Shown here piece by piece: positions 1-8,194 of a DNA stretch of 64,000 nucleotides; position 1 is the stretch's first letter, and each line of letters opens with the position of its first letter. The stretch lies in contig NZ_CP045997.1 of the NCBI RefSeq assembly GCF_010233585.1, positions 496,001 to 560,000 of the forward strand. Reading direction: 5' to 3'. A program made the position numbers and the translations under genes. The notes below the pieces were generated by a model that saw only the letters and a program-made list of their open reading frames with translations, was not told the DNA's origin and made no database searches. The DNA comes from Spirosoma endbachense. GTDB taxonomy: Bacteria; Bacteroidota; Bacteroidia; Cytophagales; Spirosomataceae.

Positions 1-106
1 TTTCCAGAAAGACATTCTCGACCGTCGAAATCGTCTGGTAAGCGATCGTATACGGTTTCGTAAGCGCCAGATCCCGGCAATAGGAGCGGATGGCTTTAAT
101 GCGCAT
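1..106 (-). CDS. dgcA: N-acetyl-D-glutamate racemase / dipeptide epimerase DgcA, N-terminal part (partial)
   Basis: Only the first 35 codons are in the window; the gene runs off the left edge. The visible N-terminus (MRIKAIRSYCRDLALTKPY) is typical of the enolase-superfamily L-Ala-D/L-Glu epimerases and of their relative DgcA. The start codon (106-104) overlaps the end of the upstream DUF1611 gene by 11 bp, so the two are probably translationally coupled. In characterised pairs DgcN acetylates D-glutamate and DgcA racemises the product to N-acetyl-L-glutamate. The DgcA rather than plain dipeptide-epimerase call is an inference from this neighbour, because the catalytic lysines lie outside the window. 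Confidence 0.7.
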   Translation of the reverse strand, partial: MRIKAIRSYCRDLALTKPYTIAYQTISTVENVFLE

Positions 107-1160
107 GAGCCGCAGTGGTTAGGGTCTGAATAACAGGTACAATAGGCGCTACACCCTCTTCCAGTGGGAGAAGTACCGGAATACCAAGCTGTTCTCTGTA
201 TTGATTCTGGTAAGCAAAGGCTTCATCCCGACTGCATCCTTCTGTGTTGAGAGCGAGGGCAATGACCGTCGAGCCATAGGCATTGATCAGGTTAATCTCT
301 GTATCAACGGGAGGTATGCGCCCCCAATCTGGAATATGGTCATAATAGGTTCGTTGGGGCGCATGAACCAGCACCACATACCGGGCGTTGCCCGACACCA
401 GAAACTCCGAGCCACAGGGACCACTGGGGTTTCGGAGCGCGGCCTGACCCTCAATCAGCAGGACATCGGCGCCAGTTTCGCGCCAGCAGGAAACGAGCGA
501 ATGTTCGAGTTCACCCGATACAAAATCGTTGAGGGTCGAATCGACAATGAAGCCATATTGACCACCCTGAAGCCAGCCGGTCTGGCCGGTATAGATCATT
601 TGGGCATTGATACCCTGCTGGTTACAGGCTTCCCGGATCAGGCGGGTGGTTGTCCGCTTGCCGAGGGCACAATCGGTGCCGATAACCGCGATGATAGGGG
701 CGGTAATCTGGTTAATCTCACCCGTCCAGAAATGAAGGTCCTGCCGGGGTTTAGGCCGTCGCACGTCGATGAGCTGACCACCATACTGCCGGGCCAGCGC
801 AACCAGGTCGGGTTTCTCATTCAGAAATTCATGCAATCCGTTAACCACCGACAGCCCCTTTTCCAGGCTTTGGCGAATATCGGTGAGCATGGTTGGGGGT
901 AAAACTCCGCCACTTGTTGCCACGGCAACGATAGCATGGGAAACCGGCCCAACCGTCGAAAGTGCCTCATCGACTGATGCAAAAACGGGAATATTCCGGA
1001 ATATCCCGTCGAGAATGGTGCCTGCGTCCTGTCCAGCCGTTGGCAAATCGACCACGCCCACGACCTGATAGCGATCCGACCCCCGGATCAGTCCGTGGGC
1101 TGTTTTGGCGTTGGGGGTGGCCAATAAGCCGTCTGTGAGCAAAATTGCCCGATTATTCAT
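96..1160 (-). CDS. dgcN: DUF1611 family protein, D-glutamate N-acetyltransferase DgcN-like
   Basis: The 354-residue protein has the two-part DUF1611 layout. The N-terminal half is Rossmann-like (residues 1-130; AILLTDGLLATPNAKTAHGL). The C-terminal half is P-loop-like and starts with IAVIGTDCALGKRTTT at about residue 157, where the GTDCALGKRT segment is the nucleotide-binding signature of the family. Family members include DgcN, which N-acetylates D-glutamate in the cytoplasm. The 11-bp overlap with the downstream epimerase gene supports a two-gene operon for using D-glutamate or peptidoglycan-derived peptides. Length is normal for the family. No certain promoter was seen; a TAGTTTTA sequence about 30 bp upstream is a weak -7 candidate. 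Confidence 0.8.
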   Translation of the reverse strand: MNNRAILLTDGLLATPNAKTAHGLIRGSDRYQVVGVVDLPTAGQDAGTILDGIFRNIPVFASVDEALSTVGPVSHAIVAVATSGGVLPPTMLTDIRQSLEKGLSVVNGLHEFLNEKPDLVALARQYGGQLIDVRRPKPRQDLHFWTGEINQITAPIIAVIGTDCALGKRTTTRLIREACNQQGINAQMIYTGQTGWLQGGQYGFIVDSTLNDFVSGELEHSLVSCWRETGADVLLIEGQAALRNPSGPCGSEFLVSGNARYVVLVHAPQRTYYDHIPDWGRIPPVDTEINLINAYGSTVIALALNTEGCSRDEAFAYQNQYREQLGIPVLLPLEEGVAPIVPVIQTLTTAAHAH

Positions 1161-1255
1161 TGATAGGTATGCTTCAGATTTGGCTAAAACTATGGTTTTG
1201 TTCGTATAATTGAAAATGATTTGACATGAAATAAGGAATAAATCAAGAATAGGAA

Positions 1256-1578
1256 ATGCTATTCTTTTTGGATAGGACTTTCGCTTCGAGTCGTGTAGGA
1301 GCAGAAACTAATGCCACTCGAAATCACCATCCAGTAAATGATCAGCCTGAACGCCAAACACCTGGGCTAACGAAACTGCTGACTGACTTCACGTGGTTAT
1401 GTTGCCGATCTGGTTTTGTTCTACCCCGCCACCGTATAGGACAACGCCTATATCGGCGACCGAAAAGTTCACTCGACTGATATGGACACTGTTGGGTCGT
1501 CGGGAAATTGGTGTATGAGGGTCAGAAAGTCCGGGCGTATGATTCGTCGGCGATGGAGTGGGAGAGGCCAGAAGTATC
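1256..1578 (+). pseudogene. Degraded coding remnant, possibly of a glycosidase
   Basis: No intact gene fits this interval, but two short reading stretches look protein-like: GYVADLVLFYPATV near 1396-1437, ended by an in-frame TAG, and KLVYEGQKVRAYDSS in another frame near 1506-1550, which ends at a stop around 1578. The first resembles the VADxxxFYP-type segment of some large glycoside hydrolases of the rhamnosidase type. At least one frameshift and one stop would be needed to join them. I see no intact start, and the assignment is tentative. The rest of 1161-1255 holds only AT-rich sequence upstream of dgcN. Confidence 0.22.
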
Positions 1579-1896
1579 TTAGGTGTTAAGCAGGGTCAGT
1601 GACGGTATATTGTCAACGTGCTTACGATTCAATGTATCTAAGGGTAATTGATTGGATACAGCAGTATGTGCGGCTTTACTGTCAAAAGGAAACACGAGAA
1701 TTTCAGAAAGTAATTCATTCCAAAACACCAGTTGTGCTGCTGTTGCACCGCTGTAAACTTCAAATTCAGTAACGCTCGAAATAGCGAGTTGTTCAAACTG
1801 TAATGAAAGCTGAACAAGTTTGGTTTTAGATTTGTCGGTCTTGCGAAAATAGTCAATTAACAGACTGGTATCAACCATTAAGATTCGGTCCGCCAT
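1579..1896 (-). pseudogene. vapC: VapC-family PIN-domain toxin with internal deletion
   Basis: This 105-residue protein has a clear PIN-domain start (MVDTSLLIDYFRKT, with the first catalytic Asp at residue 9) and the conserved SSVTEFEVYSG segment carrying the second acidic residue. Intact relatives are about 125-130 residues long. Here the FDSKAAHTAVS helix runs straight into NQLPLDTLNRKH, so the segment that normally carries the third catalytic acid (the DLFIAATA type) is missing. The reading frame is kept, so this looks like an in-frame deletion of about 20-25 codons with its junction near 1650. The protein is probably not an active RNase. It overlaps the antitoxin end by 19 nt, the usual vapBC layout. 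Confidence 0.7.
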
Positions 1897-2107
1897 TGAT
1901 TCATCGATTTGCGGGCCTCCTCCATTGTGTTAATCTGTTCATCCGTAAAGACTGGCCCATTGAGTAGTAATTGAGTTAGACGAGACTTTTCGGTAGCTGG
2001 CTTAGTTGCCCGAGCTAGTTCTTTTTGTAGCCTTGCTTTTGTGAAGGCGATAGTTGTCTGACGATCGTCAATAGCTCCTGAAATGGTATGTGTACTTTCA
2101 CTTCCAT
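1878..2107 (-). pseudogene. vapB: VapB-like antitoxin, frameshifted
   Basis: Read from the ATG at 2107, frame one gives MEVKVHIPFQELLTIVRQL followed by SPSQK, a normal antitoxin N-terminus, but it soon ends at a stop. A second frame supplies the expected continuation, ARLQKELARATKPATEKSRL, then LTQLLLNGPVFTDEQINTMEEA in overlapping steps to the end at 1878. Adding one A to the A4 tract on the minus strand (2037-2040 on the plus strand) joins the two into one antitoxin of about 76 residues. The gene therefore appears to have lost one base in a homopolymer. A TTG-started reading of the second frame from 2138 is possible but has an atypical N-terminus. Confidence 0.6.
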
Positions 2108-2238
2108 GGCCAAATATAGAGTTTTGCCTGATATCCAATAACTAAATACGGGTGACCGAAATGCGTTGAGTCCGTAATGGAGCCAACAAAAGATGCATTC
2201 TTCAACTCGATTGGTGGTTTTACTATCGACTTAATCAT
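2098..2238 (-). CDS. Small hypothetical protein upstream of vapB
   Basis: A 46-codon reading frame starts at ATG 2238 (MIKSIVKPPIELKNASFVGS) and stops at 2098, overlapping the inferred antitoxin start by 10 nt. Such overlap is common between co-transcribed genes, so this could be the first gene of the small operon that continues into vapB and vapC. I do not recognise the sequence. It has no membrane segment or obvious motif and ends in WPWK. It could equally be a truncated remnant of a longer gene. Confidence 0.3.
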   Translation of the reverse strand: MIKSIVKPPIELKNASFVGSITDSTHFGHPYLVIGYQAKLYIWPWK

Positions 2239-2273
2239 AACTGATAGCCTTTTTAGTTACTTATAACTTGTTG

Positions 2274-2822
2274 TTAAGCATTCATCCACTTCGGTTTAGC
2301 CTCCAGCACGTTCGTATACACCCGACAATCGGCTGAGTGGGCACCCGGCAGGAAACCGATGCTCATTAAAAACTCGTTGACAATTTCACCGCCCGTAAAG
2401 CGGAAGGTCTTTTTGAACAGCTTCACCCATTCCTCTTTTGTTTTGGGATGATGCAATTCCAGCCACTTTTCAAACGAGCCATGTTCTGCCTGGAGCGCGA
2501 GTATGGTTTTTGCATTTTCTATAGCTGCGTTGATCTTCAACCGATTGCGAATAATGCCCGGATCTGCCATCAATCGTTCCCGATCGGCATCGGTATAGGC
2601 GGCTACTGTTTTCAGCTCAAAATTGTCGTAGGCGATTCGGAAAGTCGATTCCTTTTTTAAGATGGTTTCCCAGCTAAGGCCAGCCTGGTTGATTTCAAGC
2701 ACCAGCCGGCAAAATAGCTCATTGTCATCGTGAATGGGAAAGCCATACAGATGATCGTGATAGGCTTTGTGCAGGGACTGGCGTTCTTGAGGCATGTAAT
2801 CTATAGCTCGGCAATAGGACAT
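2274..2822 (-). CDS. tag: DNA-3-methyladenine glycosylase I
   Basis: This cytosolic base-excision repair enzyme removes 3-methyladenine from alkylated DNA. The 182-residue protein matches the family in length and motifs: N-terminal Cys4, then YHDHLYGFPIHDDNELFCRL, then the QAGLSWETIL segment, and RFTGGEIVNEFLMSIG near the C-terminus. The zinc-binding residues expected in Tag can be placed as Cys4, His18 and the HSADC pair (His and Cys four residues apart) near the end. The ATG at 2822 is well supported because Cys4 follows directly. It appears to be a single-gene unit. Confidence 0.92.
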   Translation of the reverse strand: MSYCRAIDYMPQERQSLHKAYHDHLYGFPIHDDNELFCRLVLEINQAGLSWETILKKESTFRIAYDNFELKTVAAYTDADRERLMADPGIIRNRLKINAAIENAKTILALQAEHGSFEKWLELHHPKTKEEWVKLFKKTFRFTGGEIVNEFLMSIGFLPGAHSADCRVYTNVLEAKPKWMNA

Positions 2823-2891
2823 TGTGTAGTTGGTCTGGAATGTTTGCTATCGTGAAAGTTGTCTTTTCAGGACAACTTAACAAATCGTGTT

Positions 2892-3809
2892 TCAATTAAA
2901 CGATTGCCGGAATTCAATCGGCGATACATCGGCCTTACGTTTGAAGATTTTATTGAACGATTGGGGGTACTCAAAGCCGAGTTGGTAGGCAATTTCGGCT
3001 ACCGAAAGATTAGTAGTACTCAATAATTCCTTAGCTTTTTCAATTAGCTTAGTATGAATATGTTGCTGCGTATTTTGCCCTGTAAGCATGCGGAGCATAT
3101 CGCTTAAATAGCGGGGCGATACATTCAACTGGTCGGATAGGTACTGAACCGTAGGCAGGCCGGTTGTTAATGGTTTCTGGCTGTCAAAATAATCGGCAAG
3201 TAAAGCTTCCAGCGTTGTCAGAAGGTCGTGGTTGATGGCTTTGCGGGTGATAAACTGGCGGTTGTAAAACCGATTGCTGTAGTTGAGCAGCAGCTCGATC
3301 TGCGAGACAATCACATCCTGACTAAACTGGTCGATGGGCGAAGCCAGTTCCTCCCCAATGCTCTTGAAAACGCCCATGATTTTCTCTTTTTCCCGTTCAG
3401 AAAGATGCAGGGCTTCGTTGGATGAATACGAAAAGAACCCGTAATTTTTGATGGTTTTCCCCAGCGGATAATTCCGGATAAAATCCGGATGAATCATCAG
3501 CGTAAACCCTTCGTAACTACCCTGTGGTTCCACTTCTGAAATCAGCTGATTGGGCGAAACAAAACAGAGACCCCCTTCATTAAAATCATAATAATGCTGA
3601 CCATACCTTGCCTTGCCGGTAAAATTCTTTTTGTACGAAATCTTGTAAAGATTCGTCATCATCCCCTTTGCTATGTCTGTCGTGTCCGTTTTGATGTCCG
3701 CATAATTGCTCAGACTTATCAGGGGATGCAGGGGTTTGGGCAAGCCGAGCGCCTTGTGTAACTCCGAAATAGAGTTGAATGTATAGGGTTGGTTTGTTGC
3801 TTTCTTCAT
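2892..3809 (-). CDS. AraC family transcriptional regulator
   Basis: A 305-residue DNA-binding regulator. Residues about 1-190 form a variable cupin-like sensor domain. Residues about 205-305 are a typical AraC/XylS double helix-turn-helix, with VQYLSDQLNVSPRYLSDMLR as the first and NLSVAEIAYQLGFEYPQSFN as the second, followed by the family signature FKRKADVSPIEFRQ. It lies 54 bp downstream of the alcohol dehydrogenase gene on the same strand. AraC regulators of this Bacteroidota type often sit beside oxidoreductase genes, so control of that neighbour is a fair guess. The inducer cannot be read from the sequence. Confidence 0.9.
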   Translation of the reverse strand: MKKATNQPYTFNSISELHKALGLPKPLHPLISLSNYADIKTDTTDIAKGMMTNLYKISYKKNFTGKARYGQHYYDFNEGGLCFVSPNQLISEVEPQGSYEGFTLMIHPDFIRNYPLGKTIKNYGFFSYSSNEALHLSEREKEKIMGVFKSIGEELASPIDQFSQDVIVSQIELLLNYSNRFYNRQFITRKAINHDLLTTLEALLADYFDSQKPLTTGLPTVQYLSDQLNVSPRYLSDMLRMLTGQNTQQHIHTKLIEKAKELLSTTNLSVAEIAYQLGFEYPQSFNKIFKRKADVSPIEFRQSFN

Positions 3810-3863
3810 AGTAGTGAACAGGTGCCGGAATACCCGGAGCTATTCCGGCGAAGGCGTCAACGT

Positions 3864-4904
3864 TTATAATGTGGCCATATCAATCACAAAACGATACAAC
3901 ACATCGCCTTTTAACATCCGTTCAAAAGCGGTATGAATGTCTTTGATAGCAATCAGCTCGATGTCTGAAACTAGGTTATGCTGAGCGCAGAAATCCAGCA
4001 TTTCCTGGGTTTCTGGCAAACCGCCTGCCCCCGAACCAGCCACTACTTTATTGCCGGCAGCCAGGGCGAATGAAGGAAGCTGCCAGGGCTCGGCTGGCAT
4101 GCCAACATTGATATACACACCATTCGTTTTGAGTAAACCAAGATACGGATTAATGTCATGATTGGCGGCAACGGTATCGATAATGAAGTGAAACGAGCGT
4201 AAAGCCGACTTCATCTGCTCTTCATCTTTGGTGACAACAAATCGGTGCGCTCCCAGTTTTTTCGCGGCATCAGCTTTGTTTGGCGATGTGCTCAATACCG
4301 TAACCTCAGCGCCAAAGGCTACGCCGAATTTCACTGCCATATGGCCCAGTCCACCCAGACCAACAACGGCAAGCTTATGGCCTTCGCCCACCTTCCATTT
4401 GCGCAGGGGCGAATAGGTCGTGATGCCTGCACACAGCAACGGGGCTACGGCAGCAAAGTCGAGGTTTTCGGCTACATGCAGGGCGAAATGTTCGTGCACA
4501 ACAATGTTGTTGGCATAGCCACCGTAGACAGGCTGGCCGCTGTGGTCAAGATTGTTGTAGGTCAGCACCGGGCTCACGCTACAGAATTGCTCCTGCCCGT
4601 TTCTGCACTCTTCGCAGGTCAGGCACGAGTCAACCATCACACCCACAGCGGCACGGTCGCCCTTTTTAAACGTTTGTACGTGACTGCCAACCTGCGAAAT
4701 GATACCGACAATCTCATGACCGGGTACCATTGGAAAGATACCGGGAAACCATTCATTACGCGTCAGATGAACGTCGGTGTGGCAAACTCCGCAATAAGCA
4801 ATATCGATCAGTACGTCGTGCGGGCCGAGGTCTCTCCGGTCAAAATTCCATGGGGCCAAATTCGTTTCAGCACGTTGCGCTGCATATCCTTTCGAGTGAA
4901 TCAT
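3864..4904 (-). CDS. Zinc-dependent NAD(P) alcohol dehydrogenase (YahK/cinnamyl type)
   Basis: A medium-chain dehydrogenase/reductase of 346 residues when read from MIHSKGYAAQ. It shows the catalytic zinc site (YCGVCHTDVH and GHEIVG), the structural zinc lobe with four cysteines (DSCLTCEECRNGQEQFC) and the Rossmann motif VVGLGGLGHMAVKFG. This pattern belongs to the YahK/CAD-like aldehyde reductases, which reduce aldehydes to alcohols with NADPH. An upstream in-frame ATG at 5027 would add 41 residues unlike the family, so 4904 is the preferred start. The AraC gene follows on the same strand. Confidence 0.9.
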   Translation of the reverse strand: MIHSKGYAAQRAETNLAPWNFDRRDLGPHDVLIDIAYCGVCHTDVHLTRNEWFPGIFPMVPGHEIVGIISQVGSHVQTFKKGDRAAVGVMVDSCLTCEECRNGQEQFCSVSPVLTYNNLDHSGQPVYGGYANNIVVHEHFALHVAENLDFAAVAPLLCAGITTYSPLRKWKVGEGHKLAVVGLGGLGHMAVKFGVAFGAEVTVLSTSPNKADAAKKLGAHRFVVTKDEEQMKSALRSFHFIIDTVAANHDINPYLGLLKTNGVYINVGMPAEPWQLPSFALAAGNKVVAGSGAGGLPETQEMLDFCAQHNLVSDIELIAIKDIHTAFERMLKGDVLYRFVIDMATL

Positions 4905-5058
4905 AACCTTTGTATTAATGAAGAACACAAAGGTCATTTTTTGCCAGGAGTTGACTGTAGCCAAACTGGGATATGTTGTAGCCAAAATGGATAGAAGCCG
5001 AGTTCGCTGGTTTGTAGGAGCGTTCAAGCAGAGGACTGTGCGTGTACTCGCTCCGTCC

Positions 5059-6882
5059 TCATTTCCCGACCACGCTCATTTCCAGATGCGATGGATGAGT
5101 AACTGACCGGAAAATAGTATGCGTGGCCTTCCGGTAATCGGATTCTTTGGCGTCGAAAATAGTGGGGACAAAGGTTTGCGGATTACGGTCGATGATCGGA
5201 AACCAGGTGCTTTGAACCTGCACCATTAACTTGTGGCCCTTTTTGAAAACATGGTTAATGCTGTGCAAATCAATCGAGTAGACTTCAGGTTTGTTTGGCT
5301 CAATGGCTTCGGGTTTTTCAAAACTGTTCCGGAATCGCCCGCGAAACACATCGTTGGCGACCATAAGCTGATAGCCGCCCATCGCTGGCTGCTGCGGGTA
5401 TTGAGCCGGATAGACATCGATCAGTTTTACGACCCAGTCGGCGTCGCTGCCGGTGGTTGCGGCAAAAAGTTTGGCCCAGACCTCGCCCGTTACCGTAATA
5501 TCGTTTGGTAGCGCGTCCGTTTCCCACGAAAGTACGTCCGGTCGGTTGTGAACAAATCGCTGATCTTCGGTGAGCCAGGTGCGCCAGCGGGAACCCGGCC
5601 CGTAGGTCGCTTCAATCGGGCGTGTTCGGTACGGAACAGGCTGAGCCGGGTCAGAGAGGTAGGCATCAGCACCAGACGTGGCTTTAGGGGCCTCGAATGA
5701 TAGCTTTCCGTCGGCCTGAAAATACAGATTCCGTTTAGTCGCTTCTTTCGGTGGCCAGCTGTCGTAACGTTGCCAGCTATTCGAACCCGTTTGGAACGTA
5801 ATGGCTTCCGGAAAATTTCCCGGGCCCTTTCCCTTCAGGTGATAAGCAAACCAAGGCGCCTGTATCTCTTTTCGAAACGTTACCGATGTGGCCGTATCGA
5901 ACTGGATGTTTCCTAACGTTCGGCCGTCGGAACGTCCCCAGCCCCCGTGATTCCAGGGGCCAGCCACCAGAAAGTTTTTATGCGACTGATCCTGTTTTTC
6001 CCAGAGCTGGTACGCTTTCAACGGGCCGTAAAAATCCTCCTGATCCCACCAGCCCGCTACGTTCATGATGGGTATTTTGGGACGGTCGATGCGGGTAATA
6101 AGTGACTGTTTCTGCCAGAATGAATCGTAATTCGGGTGATTGACAAAGTCATTCCAGCTAGGGAGCTTGTTCTTGAAATACAGTTTGTTGACGTTTGATA
6201 ATGGCCCTAGTTTCAGATACCATTCGTAGGTATCGTAGTTTGGAAACGGAAACAGCGAATCCTGTTTGGTTGCTTCTTCCATAAAGGCATACTCGAAGCC
6301 ATAGCTCAATCGAAACGCACCGTTATGGTGAAAATCGTCGCCCAGAAACATATCCGAAGGGGTTGCCTGCTCCGACACAGCAGCCAGGGCCGGGTGCGGG
6401 TCAATGGCACCCATTACGGTGGTCCAGCCCGCGTACGAAATGCCATACATGCCTACTTTTTTCGAATTGTTGGGAATAGTCGCCAGCAGCCATTCGATGG
6501 TGTCGTAGGTATCGGAGCTTTCGTCGATGGCTTTCGAGTCTTTCTTATTCCGGCTCATTCGCTGCATTTCAAACGTACCTTCCGACTTGTACCGCCCACG
6601 AATGTCTTGATAAACAAAGATATAGCCATCCTCGGCCATGTCTTTCACGTAAGGAATCCGATCCGGACTCTCGGTGTGGCTGACGCCGTAAGGCGTACGG
6701 GTTAGCAAAAACGGCAGGGGTGATTGGCTGTTTTTGAGGGTATAAATGACCGTATTCAATCGGACGCCATCGCGCATGGGAATCATCACTTCCTGCCGTT
6801 CATACGGGCTGGGCGATTGGCTAATGGCCTGAAACGATAAAAAGAGGAAAAATCCGGTGAGCCAGTGTAAACGGTTTTGCAT
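5059..6882 (-). CDS. CocE/NonD family alpha/beta hydrolase (peptidase S15 type), exported
   Basis: A 607-residue protein with an N-terminal signal peptide (LHWLTGFFLFLSFQAISQS). The S15/CocE catalytic domain follows: YERQEVMIPMRDGVRLNTVI, the oxyanion region RTPYGVS, the nucleophile motif GMYGISYAGW with Ser in GxSYxG, the acid in GWWDQEDFYG and the histidine in PWNHGGWG. The C-terminal third is the jelly-roll domain of the family. Members cleave esters, amides or X-Pro dipeptides; the substrate here is unknown. Location is probably the periplasm or outer surface. It is divergent from holA. Confidence 0.88.
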   Translation of the reverse strand: MQNRLHWLTGFFLFLSFQAISQSPSPYERQEVMIPMRDGVRLNTVIYTLKNSQSPLPFLLTRTPYGVSHTESPDRIPYVKDMAEDGYIFVYQDIRGRYKSEGTFEMQRMSRNKKDSKAIDESSDTYDTIEWLLATIPNNSKKVGMYGISYAGWTTVMGAIDPHPALAAVSEQATPSDMFLGDDFHHNGAFRLSYGFEYAFMEEATKQDSLFPFPNYDTYEWYLKLGPLSNVNKLYFKNKLPSWNDFVNHPNYDSFWQKQSLITRIDRPKIPIMNVAGWWDQEDFYGPLKAYQLWEKQDQSHKNFLVAGPWNHGGWGRSDGRTLGNIQFDTATSVTFRKEIQAPWFAYHLKGKGPGNFPEAITFQTGSNSWQRYDSWPPKEATKRNLYFQADGKLSFEAPKATSGADAYLSDPAQPVPYRTRPIEATYGPGSRWRTWLTEDQRFVHNRPDVLSWETDALPNDITVTGEVWAKLFAATTGSDADWVVKLIDVYPAQYPQQPAMGGYQLMVANDVFRGRFRNSFEKPEAIEPNKPEVYSIDLHSINHVFKKGHKLMVQVQSTWFPIIDRNPQTFVPTIFDAKESDYRKATHTIFRSVTHPSHLEMSVVGK

Positions 6883-6991
6883 CGTGTGAAGCGTCTGTGA
6901 GTGAGTGGAATAAAGATAAAAAACTTACGCAGATTCGATGCAGAAACGACGGCCTGCTGTATTATTTCCGCGTAAATGCCCCCGAACTGTT

Positions 6992-6999
6992 AATTTTGC
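6992..6999 (+). promoter_or_regulatory. Candidate -7 promoter element for holA
   Basis: TAATTTTG fits the Bacteroidota -7 consensus TAnnTTTG. A transcript starting just after it would begin near 7006, which argues that holA is translated from a codon downstream of this point and not from the ATG at 6897. Confidence 0.4.
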
Positions 7000-7028
7000 G
7001 AACCGTATACCGTAAACCGATTCCCGTT

Positions 7029-8063
7029 TTGATTGCAGCCGTAGATGCCCTGTTAAAAGATATCCGCAATAAGCGGATTGCTCCTGTTTACCTCATTCAC
7101 GGCGACGAGCCCTTTTATATCGACCGAATTGCCGAAGAACTCGAAAAAGTAGCCGTACCGGTTGCCGAACGCGGCTTTAATCAATTCGTACTGTTCGGAA
7201 AAGACACCGATGCAGGGGCCGTGCTCAATTACGCCCGTCGCTATCCGTTCATGGCCGAGCGGCAACTGGTGCTGGTTAAGGAAGCGCAGCAAATGGCTGG
7301 AATCGGTGATAAATCGGCGCAGACGCTCTTCGAAGACTATGCCCTGAACCCACTATCCAGTACGATTTTGATGCTTTGCTATGTCAGGGAAGACGGCAAA
7401 CCGGCCCTCGACGAGCGTAAAGCCTGGGTAAAGGCATTTGGTGCGAAGGGAAAGCTCCTGGGTGTCAAGAAGCTCTACGACAACAAAATACCCGATTGGG
7501 TCGGGGAATATTGCCGGGAACAGGGAGCCAAAGTAAGTCCCAAAGCCTGCCAGCTTCTGGCCGATCACATCGGTAATGACCTGAAACGACTGGCGGGCGA
7601 AATTGACAAGATTCTGATCAACCTGCACGTAGGCGAAGAAATTTCAGCCGCTACCGTTGAGCGGCTCGTTGGAATCAGCAAGGAATACAACGTTTTTGAA
7701 CTTCAGAAGGCGCTCAGTCAACGCGACATCGTAAAAGCCAACCAGATTATCGACTATTTCGCCCGAAATCCGAAAGATAACCCCTTGGTTGTGATCCTGT
7801 CGCAACTGTTTGGTTATTTTAGTAAAGTGCTGCTGGTGCAGGCGTCCAAAGATCAGACCGACAAAGGGCTGGCACCGTTGCTGGGCGTCAATCCGTTTTT
7901 TGTTAAAGATTATATGACTGCTGCACGTGCCTTCACATTGCCTAAAGTAGCCGATATTATACATGCGATCCGCCGGGCCGATGCCCAGAGCAAAGGCATT
8001 GATACACCCACGATGAGCGAGGGCGACATCCTGCGCGAACTGGTATTCGACATCCTGCATTAA
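7029..8063 (+). CDS. holA: DNA polymerase III subunit delta
   Basis: The delta subunit opens the sliding clamp as part of the clamp loader. The family start is seen at DALLKDIRNKRIAPVYLIHG, then DEPFYIDRI. Further family segments are RRYPFMAERQLVLVKEAQ, the GNDLKRLAGEIDKI helix and the C-terminal collar domain (NPLVVILSQLFGYFSKVLL). In-frame ATG codons exist at 6897 and nearby, but the 44 residues they would add do not look like the family and span the candidate promoter. A TTG at 7029 gives a normal length of 344 residues. The start remains uncertain; the function is not. Confidence 0.88.
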   Translation: MIAAVDALLKDIRNKRIAPVYLIHGDEPFYIDRIAEELEKVAVPVAERGFNQFVLFGKDTDAGAVLNYARRYPFMAERQLVLVKEAQQMAGIGDKSAQTLFEDYALNPLSSTILMLCYVREDGKPALDERKAWVKAFGAKGKLLGVKKLYDNKIPDWVGEYCREQGAKVSPKACQLLADHIGNDLKRLAGEIDKILINLHVGEEISAATVERLVGISKEYNVFELQKALSQRDIVKANQIIDYFARNPKDNPLVVILSQLFGYFSKVLLVQASKDQTDKGLAPLLGVNPFFVKDYMTAARAFTLPKVADIIHAIRRADAQSKGIDTPTMSEGDILRELVFDILH

Positions 8064-8143
8064 CACGTCTTCGATTCAGCATTCGCTGGTCAGGCGGGCT
8101 GAACGTGCATCTCCAAAAGAAATCCTGCACAAAATCACACAAA

Positions 8144-8189
8144 TTTGGGTGGTGTCATCCCTTTTTCTTAATATTGCAACGTTGTTGCA
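8144..8189 (+). promoter_or_regulatory. Promoter with overlapping palindromic operator for the TonB receptor
   Basis: TTTG (8144-8147), a 21-bp spacer and TAATATTG (8169-8176) form a near-consensus Bacteroidota promoter. Overlapping its -7 end is a 15-bp palindrome, TGCAAC-GTT-GTTGCA (8175-8189), placed across the expected transcription start. This position fits a repressor. A Fur- or Zur-type metal regulator is a reasonable guess for a TonB receptor but is not proven by the sequence. Confidence 0.5.
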
Positions 8190-8194
8190 TAAAG

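Noticed and set aside
1515..1545. Sequence GAAAGTCCGGGC resembling the conserved core of RNase P RNA
   Set aside because: The usual GAGGAAAGTCCGGGC is interrupted, no ACAGAA element or pairing partners follow, and the stretch reads better as part of a decayed coding sequence.
4245..4994. Long plus-strand frame opposite the alcohol dehydrogenase gene
   Set aside because: It is antisense to a clearly functional gene and shows no domain; high-GC coding DNA often leaves such open frames.
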